NCBI GenBank assembly: GCA_905198295.1
Contig: CAJKBW010000073.1
Span: 1-15,813 of the forward strand
From: an uncultured Oscillospiraceae bacterium
GTDB taxonomy: Bacteria; Bacillota; Clostridia; Oscillospirales; Acutalibacteraceae
DNA length: 15,813 bases
Direction: 5' to 3'
Shown: in pieces, positions 8,189 through 14,905 of the stretch
Layout of the letters: each line of letters starts with the position of its first letter
Numbering within the stretch: the stretch's first letter is position 1
Translations under genes and position numbers: made by a program
Notes under the pieces: generated by a model
The model's database searches: none
What the model was told of the DNA's origin: nothing
What the model saw: the letters and a program-made list of their open reading frames with translations, nothing else

Positions 8189-9046
8189 ATGGCGACACAG
8201 GAGAAGATTCTGTCGGAACAGGACACATTCCCGGTGGAGGTGTTCATCCGGCGTAATTGTGAGGATCCGATGCGGGCAAACCCGCACTGGCATGACTGCT
8301 TTGAAATTCTTTACGTGCTGAGCGGTCAGGCCGAATATTTTGCGGGGGATCAGAAGTGTGAGATCCGGCCGGGTGATTTTATTCTCATCCGCTGCGGGGA
8401 AATCCATACTGTTGTATGTCCCGAAGGGGGCGATGCCGACATCCTGGTGGTCAAGTTCATGCCGGCGGTTATCAGCTCGCCCTATCACAGGCTGTCCGGT
8501 TCCCGGTACATATCGGCTTTTTTGAACAATGACAGCGTTTACCATCTGGAAGCGGATGAGCAGACGGAGATCCGGCAGATTCTCGGAGAGATCAACCGGG
8601 AGTATGCCGAGAAGAAACCAGCGTATGAACTGGTTGTCCGCGGCGGCGTGTATCGGCTGATTGCAGCCTGCATCCGGTATCACATGATCGTATTGCCGGA
8701 GCATGCCTCAACCGAGCAGTATGACGCGCTGCTGCCGGTGCTGCAGTACATCGAGCGGCACTATGATGAGGAAATCACGCTGCGGCAGATCGCGGATATG
8801 CTGCATCTGAACTACACCTATACCTCGCGCTATTTCCGTAAAATCGTCGGCCGGAGCTTTAAGCAGTATCTGGATTACATCCGGGTCAGCGAGGCGGAAA
8901 AGCAGCTGCTGCGGGGCGGGGATTATGCCTATATCGTCGCCCGCCGCTGCGGTTTTTCCAGTCAGCAGACCTTTATCCGGACCTTCAAGCGCCTGCGCGG
9001 CTATACCCCCAGGGTAAAAAAGCGTTCAATTCCGGACAAAAACTGA
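8189..9046 (+). CDS. AraC-family transcriptional regulator (cupin sensor plus HTH)
   Basis: The 285-residue protein has an N-terminal cupin ligand-binding fold (HWHDCFEILYVLSG at 33-46, PGDFILIRCGEIH at 61-73). The C-terminal DNA-binding domain has two helix-turn-helix units (about 197-218, ITLRQIADMLHLNYTYTSRY; and 247-270, ending FKRLRGYTP). Such regulators usually sense sugars or other small metabolites and activate adjacent catabolic genes. The ATG at 8189 follows GGGAGG at 8 bases. The longer frame from 8153 begins inside the upstream terminator and is rejected. The downstream URO-D gene has a good -10 box but a poor -35, as expected for an AraC-activated promoter, so that gene is the likely target. 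Confidence 0.92.
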   Translation: MATQEKILSEQDTFPVEVFIRRNCEDPMRANPHWHDCFEILYVLSGQAEYFAGDQKCEIRPGDFILIRCGEIHTVVCPEGGDADILVVKFMPAVISSPYHRLSGSRYISAFLNNDSVYHLEADEQTEIRQILGEINREYAEKKPAYELVVRGGVYRLIAACIRYHMIVLPEHASTEQYDALLPVLQYIERHYDEEITLRQIADMLHLNYTYTSRYFRKIVGRSFKQYLDYIRVSEAEKQLLRGGDYAYIVARRCGFSSQQTFIRTFKRLRGYTPRVKKRSIPDKN

Positions 9047-9057
9047 ATCGTTTTTTT
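9023..9057 (+). terminator. Weak terminator-like hairpin at the end of the AraC gene
   Basis: CGTTCA (9023-9028) can pair with TGAATCG (9044-9050, one bulged T), followed by seven T (9051-9057). The stem is short and the loop long, and it overlaps the last codons and the next promoter region. Partial termination at most. Confidence 0.3.
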
Positions 9058-9070
9058 CTCTCTTCTCCGC

Positions 9071-9076
9071 TATAAT
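9071..9076 (+). promoter_or_regulatory. -10 box of a probable activator-dependent promoter for the URO-D gene
   Basis: A perfect TATAAT at 9071-9076 sits 65 bp before the URO-D start. At 16-18 bases upstream there is only TCGTTT-like sequence, not a recognisable -35, which fits dependence on the adjacent AraC activator. Confidence 0.45.
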
Positions 9077-9140
9077 GGAAAAACAGCCGGGGAGCCGTTT
9101 GGGGCCGCCCCCGCAGCCAGAGCAGGGAGTGAAGTGGAAA

Positions 9141-10199
9141 ATGCAAGCGTTTGTACCGGACTACCGTCATATTGTTCAGGCAGCAACCAATCAGGAACCG
9201 GAACGGCTGCCGCTGTATGAGCATCTGATTTCACCGAAAATCATGGAGCAGGTGCTGAATACGGAGTTCGCCGCACTTATCGATGGGAACGAGTCGGAAC
9301 GGCTGGAGTTTTTCCGGCAGTACTGCCGTTTTTTTCAGACGATGGGATACGACACCGTATCGTTTGAATGCTGCATCGGTGAAGTAATGCCGGGCAGCGG
9401 GTGCCTGGGCGGGCATAAGGAACCCGCCATCCGCGATCGGGCGGATTTTGAGCGCTACCCCTGGGATGAGGTGGAGGAGCGTTATTTCCAGAAATACACC
9501 CCGTATTTCCGTGCGCTCGCCGAAACCATGCCCGCCGGCATGAAGGCCATCGGCGGGGTGGGAAACGGGATTTTTGAATGCGTACAGGATATCGTCGGCT
9601 TTATGCAGCTGTGCTATCTTTCGGTGGACGACCGTCAGCTGTACGAAGACCTGTTTCGCCGGATGTATGAGGTCAGCCGCCGGATATGGGAACGTTTCCT
9701 CCGGGAGTTCGGGGATATCTACTGTGTGGTCCGTTTCGGCGATGACTTGGGGTATAAGGTGAATACGCTGCTGCCCGCCGAGGATGTCCGCCAGGTCATC
9801 CTTCCGTGGTATCAGCAGCTGGTGGCGCTTATCCATTCCCGGCATAAGCCGTTCCTTCTGCATTCGTGCGGCTGCATATTCGAGATCATGGACGATCTGA
9901 TCGGTACGGTGAAGATTGACGCGAAGCATTCCAACGAGGACGCCATTGCGCCGTTTCCGGTGTGGGTGGAAAAATACGGCGACCGCATCGGCAATTTCGG
10001 CGGGATCGATACCGATGCCGTATGCCGGCTGAGCCGAGTGGAGATGAAGGAATACATCACGGATGTCATCCGCCAGTGCCGGGGGCGTGGCGGTTTTGCC
10101 TTCGGCAGCGGCAATTCGATTCCGGATTATGTGCCGGTGGAGGGCTATCGGAACATGGTGGAAATCGTTCGGGAGCTCCGCGGTGATTTTCGGGCTTAG
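9141..10199 (+). CDS. URO-D superfamily protein, MtaA-like, not HemE
   Basis: The 352-residue protein belongs to the uroporphyrinogen decarboxylase superfamily, which includes HemE and corrinoid- or cobamide-dependent methyltransferases such as MtaA/MtbA. Visible family features are GNGIFECVQDIVGF (141-154), FGDDLGYKVN (199-208), LLHSCGCIFEIMDDLI (239-254), SNEDAIAPFP and GGFAFGSGNSIP (317-328). H241 and C243 match the His-X-Cys zinc site of MtaA-type methyltransferases, but the third Cys expected near 324 is replaced in GSGN. The HemE N-terminal arginine-rich substrate motif is absent, so haem synthesis is unlikely. ATG 9141 follows GCAGGGAG; the frame is open from 9075, but that extension runs over the promoter. 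No corrinoid protein gene is nearby. It may act on a methylated or glycosidic compound; the substrate is unknown. Confidence 0.85.
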   Translation: MQAFVPDYRHIVQAATNQEPERLPLYEHLISPKIMEQVLNTEFAALIDGNESERLEFFRQYCRFFQTMGYDTVSFECCIGEVMPGSGCLGGHKEPAIRDRADFERYPWDEVEERYFQKYTPYFRALAETMPAGMKAIGGVGNGIFECVQDIVGFMQLCYLSVDDRQLYEDLFRRMYEVSRRIWERFLREFGDIYCVVRFGDDLGYKVNTLLPAEDVRQVILPWYQQLVALIHSRHKPFLLHSCGCIFEIMDDLIGTVKIDAKHSNEDAIAPFPVWVEKYGDRIGNFGGIDTDAVCRLSRVEMKEYITDVIRQCRGRGGFAFGSGNSIPDYVPVEGYRNMVEIVRELRGDFRA

Positions 10200-10220
10200 C
10201 CTTTTGTATTGTGAGGACAG

Positions 10221-10260
10221 AAAAGGAACAGCGCTGCCGACCGGCAGCGCTGTTCCTTTT
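10221..10260. terminator. Bidirectional terminator between convergent units
   Basis: An 18-bp perfect stem (AAAAGGAACAGCGCTGCC with its complement) surrounds the loop GACC. Its A/T ends give a T-run on either strand. It closes the URO-D unit on the plus strand and the oxidoreductase-transporter unit on the minus strand. Confidence 0.93.
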
Positions 10261-10271
10261 CGATATTAGGA

Positions 10272-11147
10272 TTATCCGCACATCAGGATAAAAACAGCTG
10301 CCAGGGAGAAAAGCAGCGTACCGATTCCCCGCCGGGTGGGTCTTTCACCGGCCATCCAGCCAATGACCAGGGAAAAAAGCAAAACACCTCCGGTAATCAG
10401 GGGATACTGCGCCGATGCGTCTGCGGTCTGGAGAGCCAGCAGTGACAGCAAATTCCCCGCGCCGTTGGCCAAGCCGTAGCCGCCCATGTACAGGCAGGTG
10501 CGTCGTGTCGGCCGAACGGGAGCGCGTTTTCGTCCATGCAGCAAAAGTATAGGCACAACGATGCCCACGGAAAACAGACTGTAAGAAAACAGGAAGCCGC
10601 TGCTGGTCATATGTTCACCAGCGCTGCTCTGGTGGAGTTTGGACAGAACGCCGACCATGCCGTTGAGAAAAAAGGCGGCAAAGCAGTACCGCATTCCTGT
10701 CTGCCGTCCGTTTCCCTTTTCGGTGTTCAGCAGCAGCGCCGCCAGGGTAAGCAGAAAGCAGAAAATCTTGGGGGCATTCAGATCTTCGTGAAAAAACAGT
10801 ATCCCCACAAGCGACGGCAGGAACATGCCGCCCAGCATCATAAAAGCGGAATAAACCGATAAACGGATGTGGGTTAGAGCTTTCAGGCCGCAGTACAGGC
10901 AGGCGATATTGACCCCTGCCAGCAGGAAGGCCAGACAGAAGGCGCGCCGGGAGGCACCGTACAGCAGACGGCCGTCCATAAGCTGCATCACAGGCAGCAT
11001 GACAAGACAGATGACGAGGTTGGCACCGAGCGAAAACAGTATAGCGGCGTGAAGACCGCTTCCTTTTTCGGCCTGAAACTGTCGCTGAAACAGGAACTGC
11101 AGGCTGAAAAGCATAGCGGCGCTGCCGATGAGCAGATAACCGTTCAT
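10272..11147 (-). CDS. DMT-superfamily (EamA-like) transporter
   Basis: The 291-residue protein is almost entirely hydrophobic, with about ten predicted membrane helices in two five-helix halves separated near residues 150-160 (NTEKGNGRQTG), the drug/metabolite transporter architecture. The first helix LLIGSAAMLFSLQFLFQRQF and the repeat-like VGILFFHEDL in the first half are typical of the EamA fold, where the E of the last helix hairpin is common. The substrate cannot be read from sequence; export or uptake of the compound handled by the coupled oxidoreductase is plausible. Its ATG (11147-11145) overlaps the oxidoreductase stop codon as ATGA, implying translational coupling. The unit ends at the shared terminator 12 bp downstream. 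Confidence 0.82.
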   Translation of the reverse strand: MNGYLLIGSAAMLFSLQFLFQRQFQAEKGSGLHAAILFSLGANLVICLVMLPVMQLMDGRLLYGASRRAFCLAFLLAGVNIACLYCGLKALTHIRLSVYSAFMMLGGMFLPSLVGILFFHEDLNAPKIFCFLLTLAALLLNTEKGNGRQTGMRYCFAAFFLNGMVGVLSKLHQSSAGEHMTSSGFLFSYSLFSVGIVVPILLLHGRKRAPVRPTRRTCLYMGGYGLANGAGNLLSLLALQTADASAQYPLITGGVLLFSLVIGWMAGERPTRRGIGTLLFSLAAVFILMCG

Positions 11148-12394
11148 TTCGTTTCTTCAAGTGAACGGATCCAGGCATCCCGTATGCCGGCGTATATGGC
11201 TTCCTCGATGTCTGGATTTCCTTTGGAATAGCTGGGGATCAGCTGATCACCGGCCACCTTGGGATCAGTACACATGGTGTCATGACGCCAGAGGTCACGC
11301 TCGGCCTTATTGCGCAGATTCGGGATCTCCATCGGGATGCCGCCGTTGAGTACCGAACGGTAGGCAAACATACCGGGCAGGAACATGTCGAGCGCCTCAT
11401 AAACGCCGATCACATCCGCGTTCTGATTGCCCCGGATTTTTTCGATGAAGTTATACATGGTATAGAAATCCGAACTTCCGTGCCCGAACGCCTTGGCTTT
11501 TTCAGCCAGGTCATCGGTGGGCTCGTAGGTGACGACCTCGCCGTTATTCTGCCCCTCATATTCGTCGCAGTTGCGGTAAATCCGGGTGAAGTCGCCGTTC
11601 TGTGCGTCCTCCCGCGCGCTTTCCATACGGCCTTTGCTGCCGTAAATGCTGTACCAGACCGAGTTGCGGGCGGCGTTGCCATGAATGCTTTTGAGAATCG
11701 CACCATTCTCCAGGGTAATCATTTCAATCCCACAAGCCCCTGCTTTCGCTCCACACCGGGCCATACGCGCATCAAACGGCAGTTCAAATCCGGTTACTTT
11801 GACCGGACGCTGGCCGGTGATGTGGATAAGTGGACCGATGGAGTGGGTGCAGTAAAAGTTTGCGTACATATTGTTGCGCCAGTGATCCGGATTACCCTGC
11901 GTGATCTGCGGCCAGATGGACTCGCAGTTGTGCATGTATTCGCCTTCGCCGTATTCAAACTCACCGAGCATCCCCTGCCGATATAATTTACGCATTTCCC
12001 GGGGAGCGGGCATGAAGCAGTAGTTTTCGCCGTAGGCATAGATCCGGTCGCTGCTTTCCACCGCTTCCACCAGTTCGACCGCCTCCTGCATGGTCTGCAC
12101 CGGCAGCACCTCGCTGAAAACATGCTTGCCCTTTTTAAGACAGGTCATCGCGAAACGCGCGTGCTCATTGGCATAGTTGGCCAGCACCACCGCATCCATA
12201 TCGTGCTCGATGAACGCATCAAATGAGGTGAAGCAGGCAATGTTCGGGTTGTTCATCTGCTTCTCGAAGCGTCTGAGCCCATCCTCCCACTTGTCACAGA
12301 CTGCAACGATTTCCGCATTTTCGCTTACTGTAAAGAATTCCGACAGGGAGGCGCCGCGGCCTACGCCGAAAACACCGACTTTGACTTTTTTCAT
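11144..12394 (-). CDS. Gfo/Idh/MocA-family NAD(P)-dependent oxidoreductase
   Basis: Family members oxidise or reduce sugars, inositols and related polyols with NAD(P). The 416-residue protein has an N-terminal Rossmann fold with VGVFGVGRGAS (6-16). The usual EKP catalytic motif reads EVLP (95-98), with Val in place of the catalytic Lys. The C-terminal half follows the family (YGENYCFMPAPREMRKLY at 121-138, NFYCTHSIGPLIHITG at 179-194 with H184 and H191, LPGMFAYRSVLNGG near 335-350). It is longer than the common 330-380. ATG 12394 follows AAGGAAAGGAAG. It is divergent from an AraC regulator and translationally coupled to the transporter downstream. A sugar-derived substrate is likely, but the missing EKP lysine warns against assuming ordinary dehydrogenase chemistry. 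Confidence 0.9.
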   Translation of the reverse strand: MKKVKVGVFGVGRGASLSEFFTVSENAEIVAVCDKWEDGLRRFEKQMNNPNIACFTSFDAFIEHDMDAVVLANYANEHARFAMTCLKKGKHVFSEVLPVQTMQEAVELVEAVESSDRIYAYGENYCFMPAPREMRKLYRQGMLGEFEYGEGEYMHNCESIWPQITQGNPDHWRNNMYANFYCTHSIGPLIHITGQRPVKVTGFELPFDARMARCGAKAGACGIEMITLENGAILKSIHGNAARNSVWYSIYGSKGRMESAREDAQNGDFTRIYRNCDEYEGQNNGEVVTYEPTDDLAEKAKAFGHGSSDFYTMYNFIEKIRGNQNADVIGVYEALDMFLPGMFAYRSVLNGGIPMEIPNLRNKAERDLWRHDTMCTDPKVAGDQLIPSYSKGNPDIEEAIYAGIRDAWIRSLEETK

Positions 12395-12425
12395 AAGCTT
12401 CTTCCTTTCCTTGAATCTGCTATCA

Positions 12426-12441
12426 CTATATCAGGATATAG
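12426..12441. promoter_or_regulatory. Perfect palindrome CTATATC-AG-GATATAG over the oxidoreductase promoter
   Basis: Seven-base arms flank a two-base centre. The minus-strand reading contains TATAGT (12431-12426), a possible -10 for the oxidoreductase, with only a poor -35 (TTTTCT) 17 bases upstream. A regulator bound here would overlap that promoter. Confidence 0.5.
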
Positions 12442-12451
12442 AAGAAAAGAA

Positions 12452-12468
12452 AATGGAATAATTCCATT
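12452..12468. promoter_or_regulatory. Perfect palindrome AATGGAAT-A-ATTCCATT in the divergent intergenic region
   Basis: Eight-base arms flank a single A. Its centre is about 26-27 bp from the centre of the 12426-12441 palindrome, and it lies between the oxidoreductase and the divergent AraC gene. A candidate operator; no T-run follows, so it is not a terminator. Confidence 0.5.
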
Positions 12469-12496
12469 TAAACATGGAGATAAAGCATATTTTTTC

Positions 12497-12525
12497 TTGA
12501 CTTTGTCTGGTGGAGTGATTACACT
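12497..12525 (+). promoter_or_regulatory. Sigma-A promoter of the second AraC gene
   Basis: TTGACT (12497-12502, 5/6) and TACACT (12520-12525, 4/6) are separated by 17 bases. The expected start is near 12532, 30 bp before the ATG. Confidence 0.75.
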
Positions 12526-12561
12526 GAAAACCAGATTCATAAGGAAAGGGCGGGAAAACGG

Positions 12562-13401
12562 ATGACCGACGGCAATGTGTGCAAATTTGTGCCGGTGTCG
12601 AATACAGCCGACAGCCTGCACGCGCTTAATTTTGTTTACGAGAAACAGGGGACACGCGCGGACGGTTTTACGATGCTGTCCGCCTTTACCGCGGGACGGG
12701 TAACCGGCGGTGACGGGATACTGCATACCATGCAGCGGGATTATGCTCTTGCGGCCGGGGATTTGTTTTTTACTTTTCCCGCCGTCCCGTTTGCCCTGGA
12801 AAACCGGAAAGAGCTTACCTATATGTATATAACCTTTCTTGGACTGCGGGCGAACCGGATTTTTGAACGGCTGGGGGTTACCAAAGCGAGTCAGGTGTTT
12901 TCCGGTTACGGGCATCTGACAGCGTTTTGGGAGGATGCACTTATGCTGGCAACGGGCAACAATATCGATATGCTGGCGGAAAGCGTGCTGCTGTTTACTT
13001 TTTCCAACATGTGCCGGACAATGGAACAGCCGATACCTGCCCCACGGTCTGCCGAGCTTGTTGCGGCGGTCAAGAAATATGTGGATGAGCAGTATTCCGA
13101 TCCGGAACTCTCTCTGGAAAGTGTAGGTCGTTTATATTCTTATAATATCAAATATCTGTCCGGCTTGTTTAAAAAGGTAATGGGCACCTGCTTCATGGAA
13201 TATCTGCAGACGATACGCATCCAGCATGCCTGCGAACTGATGCAGCAGGGGCTGACTACGATCAAAGATATTGCCCGCCTGTCGGGATATAAGGATCCGC
13301 TGTATTTTTCCAAGGTATTTAAGGAAAGGATGGGAATGTCGCCCAAACAGCATATCCATGAAATGGAGGCACAGGCCGGGACGAATGAATCGACGGTCTG
13401 A
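12562..13401 (+). CDS. AraC-family transcriptional regulator (second)
   Basis: The 279-residue protein has a cupin-like sensor half (AGDLFFTFPAVPFALENRKELTY at about 65-87, with weak conservation of the metal-type histidines). The C-terminal DNA-binding half has two helix-turn-helix units (about 183-206, LSLESVGRLYSYNIKYLSGLF; and 232-256, TTIKDIARLSGYKDPLYFSK, ending MGMSPKQH). ATG 12562 follows AAGGAAAGGGCGGG. It is divergent from the oxidoreductase-transporter pair across a 167-bp region with two palindromes, so control of that pair is the likely role. Its HTH is clearly different from that of the first AraC, so the two probably recognise different sites. Confidence 0.92.
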   Translation: MTDGNVCKFVPVSNTADSLHALNFVYEKQGTRADGFTMLSAFTAGRVTGGDGILHTMQRDYALAAGDLFFTFPAVPFALENRKELTYMYITFLGLRANRIFERLGVTKASQVFSGYGHLTAFWEDALMLATGNNIDMLAESVLLFTFSNMCRTMEQPIPAPRSAELVAAVKKYVDEQYSDPELSLESVGRLYSYNIKYLSGLFKKVMGTCFMEYLQTIRIQHACELMQQGLTTIKDIARLSGYKDPLYFSKVFKERMGMSPKQHIHEMEAQAGTNESTV

Positions 13402-13415
13402 CCCGGGCTTTTTTT
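13375..13415 (+). terminator. Weak terminator-like hairpin after the second AraC gene
   Basis: CCGGG near 13376-13380 can pair with CCCGG (13402-13406), followed shortly by seven T (13409-13415). The loop exceeds 20 bases and one arm lies within the coding end. Only modest support. Confidence 0.35.
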
Positions 13416-13496
13416 CGTGCCGGCCGGTGCGGCGCACATATTCCGCCTAGTGGGATCATAGACATACAGTATGAAACTGGTGCGGGGGTGTACGGA

Positions 13497-13973
13497 ATGT
13501 TCGTTTTCTCAGTGAAGACGTCAAAAAAGCAATTGCTGGCGGCGCTGCTGTGTGTGCTGCTGGTTATAGCGGTGATTATCGTTGTGGCGGTGTGGCCCTC
13601 CGGCGGCGCATCGGCACAGACCATGGGGCCGGTGGCGGCCGCAGACGATACCGAGCGCATAGCCTTTCTGCGTTCTCTCGGCTACGAGGTGACGCCGCAG
13701 GCACTGGAGGTGCGCGAGGTGCTCATCCCGGATGAGTTTGACGAGGTGTTCCAGCAATACAACGAGATACAGGCGGCGGCCGGTATGGATCTGGAGCCGT
13801 ATCACGGCAAGCGGGTCAAGTGCTGGACCTATGAGGTCGTCAATCATCCCAGCGGGGAGGAAGTGCGGGCACATCTTTACGTATATAAAGACAAAATAGT
13901 GGGCGGGGATATTTCATCCACGGCGCTCGATGGCTTTATGCACGGCCTGACGGAGATGACCATGACCGGTTGA
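13497..13973 (+). CDS. DUF4830-domain protein with N-terminal membrane anchor
   Basis: The 158-residue product has a short basic N-terminus (KTSKK), one strong membrane span at about residues 11-32, and an extracytoplasmic domain of about 120 residues. That domain matches DUF4830, found mainly in gut clostridia: FLRSLGYEVTP, EVLIPDEFDEVFQQYN, GMDLEPYHGKRVKCWTYEV and the conserved ending VYKDKIVGGDISSTALDGFM. The function of the family is unknown. I prefer ATG 13497 over GTG 13488: the purine-rich GGGGG at 13484-13488 is 8 bases before the ATG, and the GTG overlaps that site. The stop codon is part of the -35 box of the next gene's promoter. No clear own promoter is visible; a CATACAGTA string at 13463-13471 resembles a sigma-E -10 but lacks a fitting -35. 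Confidence 0.85.
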   Translation: MFVFSVKTSKKQLLAALLCVLLVIAVIIVVAVWPSGGASAQTMGPVAAADDTERIAFLRSLGYEVTPQALEVREVLIPDEFDEVFQQYNEIQAAAGMDLEPYHGKRVKCWTYEVVNHPSGEEVRAHLYVYKDKIVGGDISSTALDGFMHGLTEMTMTG

Positions 13974-13999
13974 CCGCAACCGCTTTCCTGTGGTATACT
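13970..13999 (+). promoter_or_regulatory. Sigma-A promoter of the pseudouridine synthase gene
   Basis: TTGACC (13970-13975) and TATACT (13994-13999) are separated by 18 bases. The -35 overlaps the DUF4830 stop codon. The predicted start near 14006 lies inside the palindrome at 13986-14023. Confidence 0.7.
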
Positions 14000-14023
14000 A
14001 TATACATATGGTATACCACAGGA
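13986..14023. promoter_or_regulatory. 38-bp near-perfect palindrome covering the -10 box and Shine-Dalgarno
   Basis: TCCTGTGGTATAC (13986-13998) is the exact reverse complement of GTATACCACAGGA (14011-14023). The 12 bases between, TATATACATATG, continue the pairing as T-G plus ATAT/ATAT with an AC tip. The left arm contains the -10 box TATACT, and the right arm ends in the Shine-Dalgarno AGGAGG (14020-14025). As DNA it is a candidate operator. In RNA read through from upstream it would be a hairpin burying the ribosome site. Confidence 0.75.
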
Positions 14024-14032
14024 GGCGGAGCG

Positions 14033-14743
14033 ATGGAGCGGCTGGACAGAATTTTGGCGTCGCAGGGCGTCGGCAGCCGCAGCGAAGTGCAGCGCTTGGT
14101 CCGCAGCGGCAGGGTCACGGTGAATGGTGTGATCTGCCGGTCGCCGGCCGAAAAGGTGCCGGCGGAACAGGCGGAGATCGCTGTGGACAGCCGTCCGCTC
14201 CTGTATCAGAAGCATCTGTACATCATGCTGCACAAGCCGCCCGGCATCCTCTGCGTATCCCGCGATCCAAAAGTTCCCACGGTGATCGACCTGCTTCCCC
14301 CCGAATTGAAGCGCCGCGGCCTGTTTCCGGCTGGCCGGCTGGACAAGGATACGGTGGGACTGGTGCTGATTACCGATGACGGCGATTATGCCCATCGTCT
14401 GCTTTCGCCCGCACGGGCGATTTATAAACGGTATCAGGCGATCATCGACGCGCCGGTGACTGCGGAGCATGTGCAGCAGTTTGCGCAGGGGACAAGCCTT
14501 GCCGACGGTACCCGCTGCCTGCCGGCAAAGTTACAAATTCTGCACGGCGGAGAGCAGCCTTTGGTGGAAGTCAGTATCTGTGAAGGCAAATATCACCAAA
14601 TCAAGCGTATGTTTGGTGCGCTCGACCGCAAGGTATTGTGGTTGAAGCGGGTGAGCATGGGTTCGCTTGAACTGGACGAGAATCTGAAAGAGGGGGAATG
14701 CCGCCTGCTGCAAGGCGAGGAAACCGCTTTGGTGTTCCGCTGA
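14033..14743 (+). CDS. rsuA: 16S rRNA pseudouridine synthase, RsuA type
   Basis: RsuA converts U516 (E. coli numbering) of 16S rRNA to pseudouridine in the cytoplasm. The 236-residue product has the usual family length. The N-terminal S4 RNA-binding domain spans about residues 1-50 (MERLDRILASQGVGSRSEVQ, VTVNGV). The catalytic loop is GRLDKDTVGLVLITDDG (101-117), with the nucleophilic Asp at 104. Later motifs are AIYKRYQA and EGKYHQIKRMFGA; the YHQIKRM form points to RsuA rather than RluB/E/F, which have RxRQIRRM. ATG 14033 follows AGGAGG 7 bases upstream. The open frame from 13970 would cross the promoter and is rejected. Own promoter; possible control by the palindrome at 13986-14023. The symbol is by family; no second rRNA modification gene is adjacent. 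Confidence 0.92.
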   Translation: MERLDRILASQGVGSRSEVQRLVRSGRVTVNGVICRSPAEKVPAEQAEIAVDSRPLLYQKHLYIMLHKPPGILCVSRDPKVPTVIDLLPPELKRRGLFPAGRLDKDTVGLVLITDDGDYAHRLLSPARAIYKRYQAIIDAPVTAEHVQQFAQGTSLADGTRCLPAKLQILHGGEQPLVEVSICEGKYHQIKRMFGALDRKVLWLKRVSMGSLELDENLKEGECRLLQGEETALVFR

Positions 14744-14837
14744 TGCGCAAAAAAACTGTTTATTTTGCACGTGAGCAAATTAGATAAACTTGCGCAAAAA
14801 AGTTTGTGGATATCAAGGATGGTTATCCCGCGCAAAA
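14744..14837 (+). repeat. Repeated GCGCAAAA boxes and TTTGC-N6-GCAAA inverted repeat upstream of the ABC gene
   Basis: GCGCAAAA occurs at 14745, 14792 and 14830 on the plus strand. An inverted repeat TTTGC-ACGTGA-GCAAA lies at 14764-14779, and AAACTT/AAGTTT arms flank the second box (14786-14805). Candidate regulator sites for the sugar-transport ATPase; no protein match can be given. Confidence 0.45.
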
Positions 14838-14842
14838 TCTGT

Positions 14843-14848
14843 TATAGT
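14843..14848 (+). promoter_or_regulatory. -10 box of the probable promoter of the ABC ATPase gene
   Basis: TATAGT (14843-14848) lies 57 bp before the ATG. The sequence 17 bases upstream, TGGTTA (14820-14825), is a poor -35, and the third GCGCAAAA box lies in the spacer. Confidence 0.5.
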
Positions 14849-14905
14849 ATTAACGTGCAATAGGATCTATTTTCGTCTGTGTGTCAATATTTGGGAGGTT
14901 TGGAT

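Noticed and set aside
9141..10199. hemE (uroporphyrinogen decarboxylase of haem synthesis)
   Set aside because: The N-terminal HemE substrate-binding motif is missing and there are no other haem genes; the HSCG motif fits MtaA-like paralogs better.
13437..13471. Sigma-E promoter for the DUF4830 gene (CATACAGTA at 13463)
   Set aside because: The candidate -35 ATATT is 20 bases away rather than the expected 14-15, so only half of the promoter matches.
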